Shown in pieces: positions 1 through 11,393 of a stretch of DNA of 64,000 nucleotides. The notes under the pieces were generated by a model, which had not been told where the DNA came from, searched no databases, and saw only the letters and a list, made by a program, of their open reading frames with translations. The position numbers and the translations under genes were made by a program. Source of the DNA: Populus alba (lineage: Eukaryota; Streptophyta; Magnoliopsida; Malpighiales; Salicaceae); the NCBI RefSeq assembly GCF_005239225.2, contig NC_133287.1, positions 6,615,493-6,679,492 on the forward strand, in the 5' to 3' direction. The stretch's first letter is position 1. Each line of letters starts with the position of its first letter.

Positions 1-940
1 GTTATAATTAGGGTGGATAACATATCGTAAAAAATCAGACAATATGTTGTCTACTGACATAGTGTTTAAACTCAACCCGGTATAATGATCAAGTCATGGG
101 CCAGGTCAACCAAAAAAAAATCCATCCACCCATCCATCTACCACTCTTTGCTTGCCTTTCTAATCTGTATTATATACAATTGATGATGTATCTTTCCTTG
201 TCAATTAGGCATCTACAATCACATCAGTTTTATTACTTGGTTTTCATTGATTAAACCCACTTGGATCTAATCATCTACTGATTATAATCATAGATGATTA
301 GATTTTCTCAATCTGTTGTTAACAAGAACATAAGCAAGGTAAGAAACAGAGCCCATATTCAAGCCAAACACAGGCAAGAAACAGAAAATGATTAACATAT
401 AAACTGGGCAAAACTAGGGCAAGGACCAAAAATCTATCTTACATAAACAAAAAGCTAGTGAATTAAACAACTTATCTTATATCCATGAAGAGAAACAAAA
501 CCAGTGAAGAACAAAAATCTAAAAGAGAAGAAAACCGAAGCGAAACCAAAAACTATCTTATATCAAATCAGTGCTTTCATAAACAAAAAGCTAATTAGAA
601 ACAAGTAACAACAACTTGATCTGACCTTGATTTGCAGATATTAATTGAAGAGAGCTAAATCAAGAAAAGAACATAAACACCCTACAAAAATAAATTTAGA
701 GTTTGCTGAAGGCCTTTTCTTGTTACTATAACTAAAAGAGAGACGGGGACTTACTTGGTATGACTTGTGTGTAGCTTAAATTCCTTTACAACTGATATGA
801 CTATGAACTTTGAAGATGGAGATTAGGTTTTCTAATTCTTTGAATTGTGATTCTATGTGTCTTCAAGTTGCAGTGCAAACAGTTTGGTTAATGCAACTTG
901 CAAACAGTTTGGTTAATTGATAGTAAAAAACTAAAAACAA
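1..940. other. Noncoding, no gene recognised
   Basis: AT-rich sequence without a supported reading frame. The stretch at about 70-110 has the pattern of degraded retroelement sequence (an 'aacccggt' box followed by 'gggccaggtcaacc'). Nothing else is identifiable. Confidence 0.5.
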
Positions 941-2211
941 CATCGTTTGACTTAAGAACCTATTTTGAAGCAGGTGAAACGTTGTTTGATCTTGCCTAGT
1001 GGCTGGAAAATTAGAGCTTAAATTATTTTGACCCCAAAACCTATTTTTCAATCCATTTTGACCCAAAACATCTATAAAACACTTTAGAAATCATAATAAA
1101 CCTATCCATGACCTCAAAAAACCATCTCAAAAACCAAAATTAACCCGAGCTTAGATATGTTTTTTTTATGAACTTTAAAGGTAAGAAAAACATCTAATGT
1201 GAACTCTCCTCATCAAATGAAATCATTTGACACAAATATCATTTATTTTGATAGCATAAATCGGTGTCAACAATATTTTTCTTTCTCTATCATTAGAATT
1301 CGGTGACCTCTCTCTCAATGAGAAACTAAAAAATAATTAAAATAAAATTTTGTATCAAATTTGAATTTGAAAAATATTGAGGTATTGAAATTGTATAGTC
1401 TGTGTTCTTTTTAAAGTTAAAGAATCAAAGTGTATCTTTTGTAAAACTTGTGGCACGCCACCCATGTTTGGTACCCTTTTCATTTCGGTCCCTTATCTTT
1501 CTATCTCACCCTTTTATAAAAAATCAGAATCATTTGGTCTTCAATTAGGACGAATTCGCTAAAAAGAGAGTTTAAGGATCAAATCAAAAAAAAAAAAAAA
1601 TTTACACAATCCATTCACAATAATGTATGAGAGGATGAACAATGCACTTCTACAAAAAAAAAAAAAAAAAACCCATGCCTTTTAGTTTTATACTTGATAG
1701 GCAGAGTTTTTATTCAAATGTCGGTGTCACTGTAACTATCTATTTTGTTTTTTACATTATTGATATTAGATGATTTATTTTAGAATTTTGGTAATTACAA
1801 GTCTTTATGCCAGAATCTAGCGACTCACTGCTAGATTCAGCAACTCACTCTCTCTTCTTCCATAAAAAAAAAAAACTAAAAAAAATAAAGTTCAGGATCA
1901 AATTTGAATTTTTGAAAATTAGAGGGACCTTTTTCCTAGTGGATAAAAAAATGGGGGATATAAAAGAACTTTTAAAACAAATTTCAACTTTGTCACCCAT
2001 TCAATTTGGTTTTTTTCACTTTAGTCTCTTATATTTTAATTTAGCCTTTTTTTTTTAAATATAAAATACAATTGGGTGCTGGTTTAAACTCATCAAAGTT
2101 AAATCATGTAAAATAAAAATTTAATAACTAAATTAAAAAAATACTATTCAATCATAATATTATTATGAGTAGATGAACACTAGTAGCAAAAAGATCTCTT
2201 TTAATATCCTT

Positions 2212-2215
<4 letters not shown>

Positions 2216-2242
<27 letters not shown>
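2216..2242. repeat. (TTA)n microsatellite
   Basis: About nine consecutive TTA/ATT triplets in AT-rich DNA of block A. The corresponding position in block B (about 8865-8880) holds only a short 'aataataat' run, so the repeat length differs between the two blocks. Confidence 0.8.
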
Positions 2243-5200
2243 ATCATTAAGTACTATATCAAATGGAATTGTTATCGGTGAGTTCTCTAATTTGAAAAAT
2301 ATTTTTTTAATATAATAATACTTATAATAAAATTCAAGTAAAAGTAATAATCACAAATTATTCAGCTTATGAATTTAAACATCAAACCCAAATTATTTGG
2401 CATACATGTTCGCCTTTTTACGTAGTACGTAGACATCATATCATTATTCACATATAGCCAAACTATACGTGCTCATGATAACGACTTACACCAAAGTTTG
2501 GCACTGCTCAGTCCTGTAATTAATTGTCAAATTAATGATGAAAAACAGAATGCAAAAAATAAATTAATTAGCATAGCATCCATCAACAAAAAGAAAATAC
2601 ACATGAAATTTGTGAAAAACATGACAAGTGTACAAAAAAGTAAGATTCGATGTGAAAACAAACAACAAAAACTGAAATTCATCAAGTATATTTTATCTTA
2701 CCACGTATATTTTTGGTCAACAAGCAATAATTGAGATATATGTGTTGATTTGAGTTTTAATTTAGTGAGTTATTATTTTTTATTTGGAAATGAAGTTTTA
2801 ATTAAAATGTTTATACAAACTAAATCAAATAATCTAATATTTTTTTTATTGAAGGTTTATTTATTTTTATGGGCACAATCCAACAATCAAATTGAAAATG
2901 ATAGGTGTTTCAATCAAATAAGTTATTTGACACGACTAAACCTTGTTTTAGTCTTAAATTAGTCTCATTGTTTTATGAATGTTCTTGTTAAGCTATCAAC
3001 TAAGGTGCAGATATAATAGATTTTTATTCCAATTTTGGATCCTATAAAATTATTTTATATAAAAAGATTATTTTTCTTTCTTTTTTTAATATGAAAAAAA
3101 CCCAAAGAATAAAAAAAAATCCATCGGATCTTTTGTACTAAAATCCAATAGTCGAAATGGACACATTGAACATGTTTCCATGAATAATTCAAACCAATAC
3201 TCTCCATCAAAGATGATCAATTTGCCCAAAACATAATATTTTATCAATTATGGACTTGAACAATGCTTAGTAGCATGATATTGATAGATTATATATGCCA
3301 TGCTCTCTCATAAATGTTTATCATTTATCATACAATATTCCATGTGGTTTGAACTGCAGATCAAAAGGTAACAAGAAGCATCAAATACCAATCAACACAT
3401 AAATTAATATAAGATGCATGCAAAGTGAAAAAGAATGCACTGATGGCTCCAAATTATTGGTGCCAAACACGTTTTCGGCAATAAACATTACTGATGTCCT
3501 GTCCTGGTATATTTATCTCCACACTTAAAACACCGTCCAAGTCTTTTTCTTTGCCCATACAAGTAATTCGAAGGATGTTTTAAAGATTTATTATTGGAAT
3601 GATTAAAAGTTTTGACTGAAAAATTACCTGTTGGTCTTCCATTATTGAAAGGAGGACTGATTCTTTACGTGATTTTGCTCATTCTTGACATGACATGATT
3701 GGACTCCACCTGCCATTAATTTTTCTATTCAAAAGCCATCAATATATTACCTAGCCTTAAAATCTTTAACATTGATTTAATATCATCTTTTGATCAAATG
3801 ATGAAACTGGAAATATAATATAATTCAGGCAGTAAAGGATTTTATGCATTTATGAAAGTTTTCAGCTCCTCAAACTTTTCCACATAGCCTTTTGCACTTC
3901 TTTCCTGTACAAGCTTGTTGAGCTCTTCTAATTATAGATGGCTTTGGAGCATTAATCCAAATTAATTAACCAAATATTCATGTCTACAAACATACCCTTT
4001 ATACCATACTTATTCCTTACCATCAAGATAGTATGAAGCTAACTCTACCCATTGATGTGCAAGAACAAGGTTAAGCTTGAAATATTTCAGTGTTTGGAGT
4101 TATGCCCTACTTCTCTTCTTGCCATTTGACTAGGCAAAAAGGACTGGAACTATATATGATCATGATAATGACTTATACCTAAATTTTGGCACTGCTAAGT
4201 CCTGTAATTAATTGTCAAATTTATGATGAAAAACAAACAAACAACCAAACTATATAAAAACAAAAAAACAAAAAACTAATGCTAAGTCAAAAAATAAATT
4301 AATTAGCATAGCATCAATATCAACAAAAAGAAAATACTATCATAAACCTGTGTACAAAAAAGTGTGGTTCCATATGAAAACAAACAACAAAAATTAAAAT
4401 TCATCAACTTCCTTTAAAAATATATTTTATCTTACAAAGTATATTTTTGGTCAATAAGCAATAACTAAATTGAAGTTTTAATTAAAATGTATACACAACA
4501 CTAAATCAAATAACCTAAGATTTTTTGAAGGTTTTCTGACCATGATGGGCACAAGTCGACTGGTATCTCTATAGAACTAGATCTGTAAATTGTTTTTAAC
4601 AAAATTTATATATAATACAAAAATTAAAGTAAAAGTTAAGTGTTTCAATCAAATAAGTTATTTGACATAACTAAACCCTTTTTAATTTTAAATTAATCTC
4701 ATTACTTAATGAATGTATCTGCAAAGCTATCAACAAGGTCTAGTTATAATAGATTTTGATCTGAATGATCAAAACCTCTGAAATGAATACATAAAAAAAT
4801 TATATATATTCTTAGTTTTTGTTAGGATGTTCTGTCTATGAAGATCTCTTCGTTTTGTTAGGATTTTCTAGCTTCAATATCAATGGAGATGCCTGCATAC
4901 CGAAGTAACTCACCCGGCCTCCTACAAAATTGAATCCAATTTTAATTTCTCGAAGACCACCTTAAAGGAAGAATATTACACTTGCATCATGGTCACGAAA
5001 TTAAATCATATCACAATGTTATATAAACAAAATATAAAAAAAGGGTCTCATTATTTTATTATTATTGTTATTGTTATTTGATACATGATCATACATGGAT
5101 CCATTGAAACATATAGCCAGGTATATCACTATACCTGCAGAGCCATGATCTAGGTAGCTCTGCTTGGATTAAGAGACAATGAACCCATTGAGAACCCTAG

Positions 5201-5290
5201 AAAGAAAGAAAGAAAAAGCCAAGAACATGACTAGAGGCAATTGCAGCTAGCCTATTCCATCATTATTTAGCGCCAGCATACTTTCAGCAT

Positions 5291-5932
5291 TCATATGGAT
5301 GAACTTAGGGGCCCAACCTTCTTAAACACAACCAAGAAAGGTGACAGTTTATCACTAAGAGACAGAATTCTTCCTATATTACTCTCAAAATAAATCCCAA
5401 TATCCCTGCATAAACCAACGGAGGGACAAATGTCTTCAGGACAGAAAACTAGCTTGTACCCTAATATGCCAGGACCTTTCTCAATCTTGAACCAGTTGGT
5501 AAATGTATCACAACCAGGATTTCCTTCTTCCCCACCAGTTGTCACTAACCATTGCACCTCCGAGTTGGAAGATTTCTGAATCTTCCAGACTGACGAGCGG
5601 TCACAGGCTTTCTTGATAGAAAACTTGATGTTAAGATCAGTAGAAACTCGGATGACATCATCTTCGGAGCTGGCAGGTGAGAAGGTAACTGGAAGACCTT
5701 GAAACACGTCCAAAGAGTATTGAATAACATTATGCGGGCAAGTTTTATTGGTCGCCGCAACATCCCCGCCTCCAGCCCCCGTGAAAATAGAACTGATGAT
5801 GTATTCCGTGCCTGCTTTAAGTTCTTCGCCCTGGATGTCAAGCACCGGCTCAGTAGAAGCTTCTATAGACGGCACTGAGAGAACAAAGGTCAAGAGAAGA
5901 AAGGAGAACCACACCAACAATGTAGACTTCAT
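5291..5932 (-). CDS. Kunitz-type protease inhibitor (copy 1)
   Basis: Secreted protein of the Kunitz/soybean trypsin inhibitor family (beta-trefoil), normally a defence or storage-type protease inhibitor. The 213-aa product has a hydrophobic signal peptide (residues 1-25, likely cut after SIEA), followed by the family's mature start 'VLDIQGEELKAGTEYII'. An N-glycosylation site NKT is at 62-64. Six cysteines are present: C65, the one in KKAC, the one in NPGC, and three near 'FCPEDICPSVGLC'. The tail 'LVVFKKVG' is also typical. Length and lack of introns fit the family. The frame is open for 36 codons upstream, but I chose ATG 5932 because a TATA box at 5999-6005 lies inside that extension and the signal peptide begins here. 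The expected reactive loop (about 88-95, SSEDDVIR) lacks an obvious Lys/Arg P1, so trypsin specificity is doubtful. Confidence 0.93.
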   Translation of the reverse strand: MKSTLLVWFSFLLLTFVLSVPSIEASTEPVLDIQGEELKAGTEYIISSIFTGAGGGDVAATNKTCPHNVIQYSLDVFQGLPVTFSPASSEDDVIRVSTDLNIKFSIKKACDRSSVWKIQKSSNSEVQWLVTTGGEEGNPGCDTFTNWFKIEKGPGILGYKLVFCPEDICPSVGLCRDIGIYFESNIGRILSLSDKLSPFLVVFKKVGPLSSSI

Positions 5933-5998
5933 TGTTATTTGATGTTTTTGAGAATATTCTCTGTTCTTGGATATGAAAAACAATGCCATGAAGCTTGC

Positions 5999-6005
5999 AT
6001 TTATA
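5999..6005 (-). promoter_or_regulatory. TATA box of KTI copy 1
   Basis: On the minus strand the sequence reads TATAAAT, 67-73 bp upstream of the chosen ATG. It is preserved at the same place in KTI copy 2 and mutated in the 25.5-kb pseudogene. Confidence 0.7.
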
Positions 6006-6195
6006 GAGCTCGAACCTGGAAGCTCACCAATTATTCTCAAATGTCGCTGTCACTATCTATATATTTTTTTTGTTTACATTATGAAATAATTTTATGGATT
6101 TAAACATCAACCACAAATTATTTCGCCGACATGTTTCGCATTCTTACATAGTACGTAGACATCTTATCATTATTCACATATATACGGCCAAACTA

Positions 6196-6217
6196 TACGT
6201 GCTCATGATAACGACTT
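6196..6217. promoter_or_regulatory. Repeated upstream motif TACGTGCTCATGATAACGAC
   Basis: The motif lies about 265-285 bp upstream of the KTI copy 1 ATG and is embedded in a longer conserved upstream block (about 6130-6260). Near-identical copies occur at about 2466, 9971, 12301, 14694 and 18940, and a diverged one at about 4156. It contains an ACGTG core and a GATAA core, which are common plant promoter elements. A regulatory function is inferred only. Confidence 0.4.
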
Positions 6218-6424
6218 ATCCTGTAAATAATTGCCAAACTTATAATGGAAAAAAGAAAGAAGAAGAAGCTATGTCAAAAAATAAATTAAGTAGCATTGTT
6301 AAAACCGATTTTGGTTCCTTGATGTTTGTAATATACAAATGAGATGTTAGGTTGGCTACCATGTTTTAAACTAAATCAGATTAGAGTTAATTTTTATATG
6401 ACTTGGTTAACAAATCAAGTTAAA

Positions 6425-7191
6425 GTGGGTATTTATTTACATGGTAGGTTATGTTTTTAAAGCTAACGTGTAAACTAAGTATTTGGTAACTGCTTCTCTT
6501 TATTTACCTGGGCATTGTTCATAACAGTGCCCATGCCAGGTGATGCGAGGTGAATTATAATTCACCTATAATGCGAGAAGCATTCACCTAGCACTGTTCA
6601 CGTGAACATAATTCATTGGACCGCGTCCAACCCGGTAAAAAAAATTTAATTTTTTTAAAATTATGTTTTACTCAAAAAACTAATGTTTAATATTATTTTA
6701 ATAATACTATATAAATTAAAAGAACATCGCATGATGAAGTAGCATTTGTGGAATTTGATTGCAATTCTAATTTTGTTTCTGATGATATTTTACATGATTT
6801 TGTTGTACGCTAAAAAAACTATGGAACTTATAGTCCTTATCGGATGAATTTTGTACGTAATGGAATTATAAATAGTTTAATGGAATAATAAATAATATTT
6901 TATATAAAGTATTATTTATTTCATGATGTAATAGGAGTAATTAATTCTACAATATTTAAATTTAAAATCATCAATACTAATATATATTTTTTAAAATTAT
7001 TTTATAACCTTACTTTCAAAAATATTTTTAACCAAACACATTAAACTACTTTTTCTTCAACCTCAATTCCAACCACAGTTTTAACCAAACACCTATTTTT
7101 TCAAATCAACCTCAATTAAAAGTACTTTTTATAAAACAATTTTTTTCAAATCACAACCGCAACAGCTACCGCAATATCAAACACACTCAAA
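6425..7191. mobile_element. Insertion of about 770 bp, MITE/hAT-like, unique to block A
   Basis: The other copies of this region (about 12520, 14840, 19160) run straight from 'caagttaa' into 'ctattcaatcaagc'. Block A alone is interrupted here. One side contains 'gtatttggtaactgc' and the other, read in reverse, 'gtgtttgatattgcgg', which is the usual terminal style of short non-autonomous DNA elements in poplar. A perfect 20-bp palindrome (6548-6567) and a 12-bp palindrome with a CACGTG core (6596-6607) lie near the left end. No coding sequence is present. The exact ends and target duplication are unclear. Confidence 0.6.
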
Positions 7192-7424
7192 GAACTATTC
7201 AATCAAGCTAGTAAAAACTTGATTTGACTTAAAAAATTATCAAGAAGGTGGCTTATAATATTATTGTTTAAATATTAAGATGATAATGTCTTTGATCGAC
7301 CCGGACAACCCACAAAACACATGACCTGGTTAGGTCTAATAACTTTATTTTTTGAAATTACCTTTTTATTTAACTGCATGATAATAAAAATAAGCATATG
7401 TAAGAAAACGATCACATAATGTTT

Positions 7425-7617
7425 TGCTGGGCCAAATCCCTGGCCGGTTTTTTCATCAACCTAGCCCGGTTCTAGCCCTGGATCAACAGGGTCCCGGGTC
7501 GACCCACCAGGCCAAGCCGAGTTTTAAAACTATGCCTAATGAGGCAGACGACACGTTGTCTGATCTTGAATACATTCTAGCCACGATAATGGTTGCAAAA
7601 TTAAGACTTAAGTTTTT
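7425..7617. repeat. Junction between blocks A and B, retroelement-like fragment
   Basis: This stretch is GC-richer than its surroundings. It contains 'ggtcccgggtcgaccca' followed by 'ttttaaaactatg', a common signature of degraded retroelement sequence in plants. It forms the spacer between the two large direct duplicates. Confidence 0.4.
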
Positions 7618-9015
7618 TTACTTAAGAATCTATTTTGAAGCAAGCGAAGCGTCGTTTGATCTTGCCTAGATTCCAACCACTAGGGTGGCTGGAAAATCAA
7701 AGCTTAAATTGTTTTGACCCCAAAACCTATTTTTCAATCCATCTTGACCCAAAACACCTTAAGAACCATGATAAACCTATTCATGATCTCAAAAAACCAT
7801 CTCAAAAACAAAAAAACAATCTGAGCTTAGAATTATTTTTTTCATGAACTTTAAAGGTAAGAAAATCACCTAATGTGAACTTTGCTCATCAAATGAAACC
7901 ATTTGACACAAATATCGTCTATTTTGATAGCATAAATTGATGTCAATGATATTTTTCTTTCTCTATCGTTGAAATTCAGTGACCTCTCTCTTAATGAGAA
8001 ACTAAAAAATAATAAAAATGAACTTTTGTACTAAATTTGAATTTGAAAACTATTGAGGTACTAGAATTGTATAGTCTACGTTCTTTTTGAAGTTCAAGAA
8101 TCAAAGTGTATTTTTTATAAAACTTGTGGCACGTCACCCATGTTTGGTACCCTTTTCATTTCAATCCTCTATCTTTCTATCCCACCCTTTCATAAAAAAT
8201 CAGAATCATTTGGTCTTCAATCACAACTAATTCGCTGAAAAAAGAGTTTAAAAAAACAAAAAAATTTACACAGTCCATTCACAATAATGTGTGAGAGGAT
8301 GAACAATGCACTTCTACACAATAAAAAAAAAAACCCATGCCTTTTAGTATTATACTTTATAGGCAGAGTTTTTATTCAAATGTCGGTGTCGACATTGCAA
8401 CTATCTGGTTTTTTTTTTTTTTTTTACAATATTAGATGATTTATTTTAGAATTTTAGTAATTACAAATCTCTACGCCAGAATCTAGCGACTCAAGGCTAG
8501 AATTCGGCAACTCACTCTCTTTTCTTCCACAAAAAAAAAAGTGAAAAATAAAGTTTAGGATCAAATTAGAGGGACCTTTTTCCTAGTAGATAAAAAAAAA
8601 ATGAGGGATATAAAAGAACTTTTAAAACAAATTTCAAATCAACCACCCATTCAATCTGGTTTTTTCACTTTAGTCTCTTATATTTTAATTTAGCCTTTTC
8701 TTTTTTAAAAATATAAAATACAATTGGGTGCTAGTTTATACTCATTAGAGTTAAATCATGTAAAATAAAAATTTAATAATTAAATTAAAAAATACTATTT
8801 TAATTTTCAGTGTTATGAGTAGATGAATACTAGTAGTAAAAAGACCTCTTTTAGTATTTTTTTAATAACAATAATAATATCATTACGTACTACATCAAAT
8901 GGATTTGTTATCGGTGAGTTCTCCAATTTGAAATATTTTTTTTAATATAATAATACTTACAATAAAATTCAAGTAAAATTAAGAATTACAAATTATTCAG
9001 TTTATGAATTTAAAC

Positions 9016-9877
9016 TAGGGCTGAACATTTTCGGTTCGGTCTGGTTTTGAACCAAAATAAACAACCAAACCGATTTTTTTAAAATTTTTGGAACCGAACC
9101 GAACCGAAAACCGGTTCAAACCGATTAATTGTGGTTCGGTTTTATTTGGTTTTTTCCCCTTCCAAACCGGTTCAAACTAATAATTAGTGATTGGGAAGAC
9201 AAACCCGATGTCTTTCTTATCATCTCCTCGTTTAGAACATCTGAGTTAGATAGTGACATTCTAAATAGTTTGGTAAACTTTTAAGAAGCTATAATCCATG
9301 TATCTCATAATCAAAGTTAATATCCATTGCAGGTAACTCATTAATAATTCCTTGAAACTTGAGAGGATTAGGACCGGTAGGGTGGAAAGCCTTACTACTT
9401 GAGGGGTGAAGGAAAGAATGTAGATGGCTTGCTAGCTTTCTCGAGAAGATAATCCGCTATCCCCGCTTTCAATAGTTTTTCTTTTAAACTTGTCACAAGA
9501 TGAGATTCACTCAGATAATAAATAACACTTTCAAAGGGGCTTCTTTACTTAGAGACTAAAATGAGAGTAAAGGGAGAAGAGATCTGCAAAGAGGGGGGGT
9601 AAAGTGAGAGTAAAGAGAGAAGAGATCTAGGGGAGTAAAGTGCATAGATGGGGAGGGTAGGGGGCGTTGGTTTTTTTTCAAGTGCTGGCTGGTTGAACTG
9701 GTTCGATTCGGTTCAATTGGTTTCAGACTTTAGAAACCGAAACCGAACCGAACTGAACTTGAATTTTTTTTGTATTTTTTAATCGGTTAATTCGGTTTTT
9801 TTTTCTCGATTCAATTTTTTTAATTTTTTTTTATTTTCTCAGTTTAATTGATTTATCGGTGTTTTTATTCAATCCTA
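9016..9877. mobile_element. Non-autonomous hAT-like DNA transposon (862 bp)
   Basis: Block A reads 'gaatttaaac' directly into 'atcaaaccc' (about 2371-2390). Block B has 862 bp in between. The left end is TAGGGCTGAAC; the right end in reverse complement is TAGGATTGAAT, a matching imperfect terminal inverted repeat. Flanking 8-bp sequences ATTTAAAC (9008-9015) and CTTTAATC (9878-9885) match at 6 of 8 positions, the target-duplication length of the hAT superfamily. Both subterminal regions are rich in 'ggttcggtt' and its complement. No transposase frame is visible. The middle (about 9190-9680) is unrelated sequence of unknown origin. Confidence 0.75.
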
Positions 9878-10575
9878 CTTTAATCATCAAACCCAAATTA
9901 TTTCGCATACATGTTTGCCTTTCGACGTAGTACGTAGACATCATATCATTATTCACATATGGCCAAACTATACGTGCTCATGATAACGACTTACACCTAA
10001 ATTTTGGCACTGCTCACTCCTGTAATTAATTGTCAAATTTATGATGAAAAAAAAAATGCAAAAAATAAATTAATTAGCATAGCATCCATCAACAAAAAGA
10101 AAATACACATGAAATTTGTGAAAAACATGACAAGTGTACAAAATAGTAAGATTCGATGTGAAAACAAACAACAAAAACTGAAATTCATCAAGTATATTTA
10201 TCTTACCACGTATATTTGTGGTCAACAAGCAATAATTGAGATATATGTGTTGATTTGAGTTTTAACTTTAATGACTTATTATTTTTTACTTGGAATTGAA
10301 GCTTTAATTAAAATGTATATACAAACTAAATCAAATAATCTAAGATTTTTTTTATTAAAGGTTATTTTATTTTTATAGACACAATTCAATAATCAAATTG
10401 AAAATGATAGATGTTTCAATCAAATAAATTATAAATTATCTGACATGACTAAACCTTGTTTTAATCTTAAATTAGTCTTATTATTTTATGAATGTTTCTT
10501 TTAAGCTATCAACTAAGGTGTAGATATAATAGATTTTTATCCAAATGATTCAAAACTCCAATATATTATATTAAC

Positions 10576-10756
10576 TTGTTTGGGATTGTGGTTATGGTTG
10601 TTTTTCAAAGTGTTTTTCGTGTCGAAATGTATTAAATTTTTTTTTTTAAAATCAACGCATTAAAATTATCTAAAACATACAAAAAAAAAATAATTTTTAA
10701 TAAAAAAAATTTAATTTTTTTAAAAACATGGGTACAATCGCGTTTCCAAACGCTCT
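10576..10756. mobile_element. Short AT-rich non-autonomous element (family also at 44.6, 47.7 and 61.1 kb)
   Basis: Starts 'tgtttgggattgtgg' and ends 'gcgtttccaaacgctc', so the ends are roughly inverted. The inside is AT-rich with 'attaaaattatctaaaa'. This is the style of the abundant short MITE-like elements of poplar. Block A lacks it at the matching place. Confidence 0.6.
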
Positions 10757-10841
10757 TGACCACAACCATTCTTAAAAGATTTTGCTCCATTCTTAAATTT
10801 TTTTGCTAGGATGTTCTGTGTATGAAGATCTCTTTGTTTTG

Positions 10842-11015
10842 TAACTCCATTCTTAATAAATTATGCTCACTGCTCTTGAAGGACGGCGAATTGGTTCCCT
10901 TTCGGTTTTATGTCAAGCCAAGTGGTGCTTGTAATTGTGCTCCGATTTGTCAAAGGAGGTCTACAAATCTTCATGTTAATTTGGGACCCGATGTCTCTAG
11001 TTCTAGAGCTATATG
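10842..11015. other. Unexplained insertion in block B, possible captured transcript fragment
   Basis: Block A runs from 'ctcttcgttttgt' directly into 'aggattttctagc' (about 4850-4870). Block B has about 174 extra bases here that are richer in G+C than the neighbourhood. The plus-strand frame is open across the whole piece up to a stop at about 11025, with a stretch reading 'PFRFYVKPSGACNCAPIC'. I do not recognise a protein family. It may be gap-filling DNA or a captured exon piece. Confidence 0.4.
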
Positions 11016-11393
11016 TATTTTCTAGCTTTATTTATCGATGGAGATGCCTGCACCGCCTCCTACAAAACTGAATCCATTTCTAATTTCTCCAAGACCACCT
11101 TAAGTTTAAATCATATCACAATGTTATATAAACAAAATATAAAAAAAAGGTCTCATTATTTTATTATTGTTGTTGTTATTTGATACATGATCATACATGG
11201 ATCCATTGAAACATATAGCTAGGTATATCACTATACCTGCAGAGCCATGATCTAGCTAGCTCTGGTTGGAGTACGAGACAATGAACCCATTGAGACCCCT
11301 AGAAAGAAAGAAAGAAAAAGCCATGAAACATGACTAGAGGCACTTGCAGCTAGCCCATTCCATCATTATTTAGCGCCAGCATACTTCCAGCGT

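Larger units (their letters stand above)
948..7424. repeat. Direct duplication block A (contains the first KTI gene)
   Basis: This stretch aligns in the same order with 7618-12756. Shared landmarks are the segment 'gtttgatcttgcctag' (about 976 and 7654), a region around 2498 matching 10004, the KTI gene with both flanks, and a shared right end at 'cacataatgttt'. Block A differs by an insertion of about 770 bp (6425-7191) and by an extra stretch at about 3000-4745. That extra stretch contains an internal third copy of the 2475-3000 segment (about 4155-4750), so block A is itself built from smaller duplicates. Boundaries are read by eye and are good to roughly 20 bp. Confidence 0.8.

Noticed and set aside
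5933..6040. 36-codon N-terminal extension of KTI copy 1
   Set aside because: The TATA box lies within it and the extension would bury the signal peptide. Copy 2 has a different extension length and sequence.
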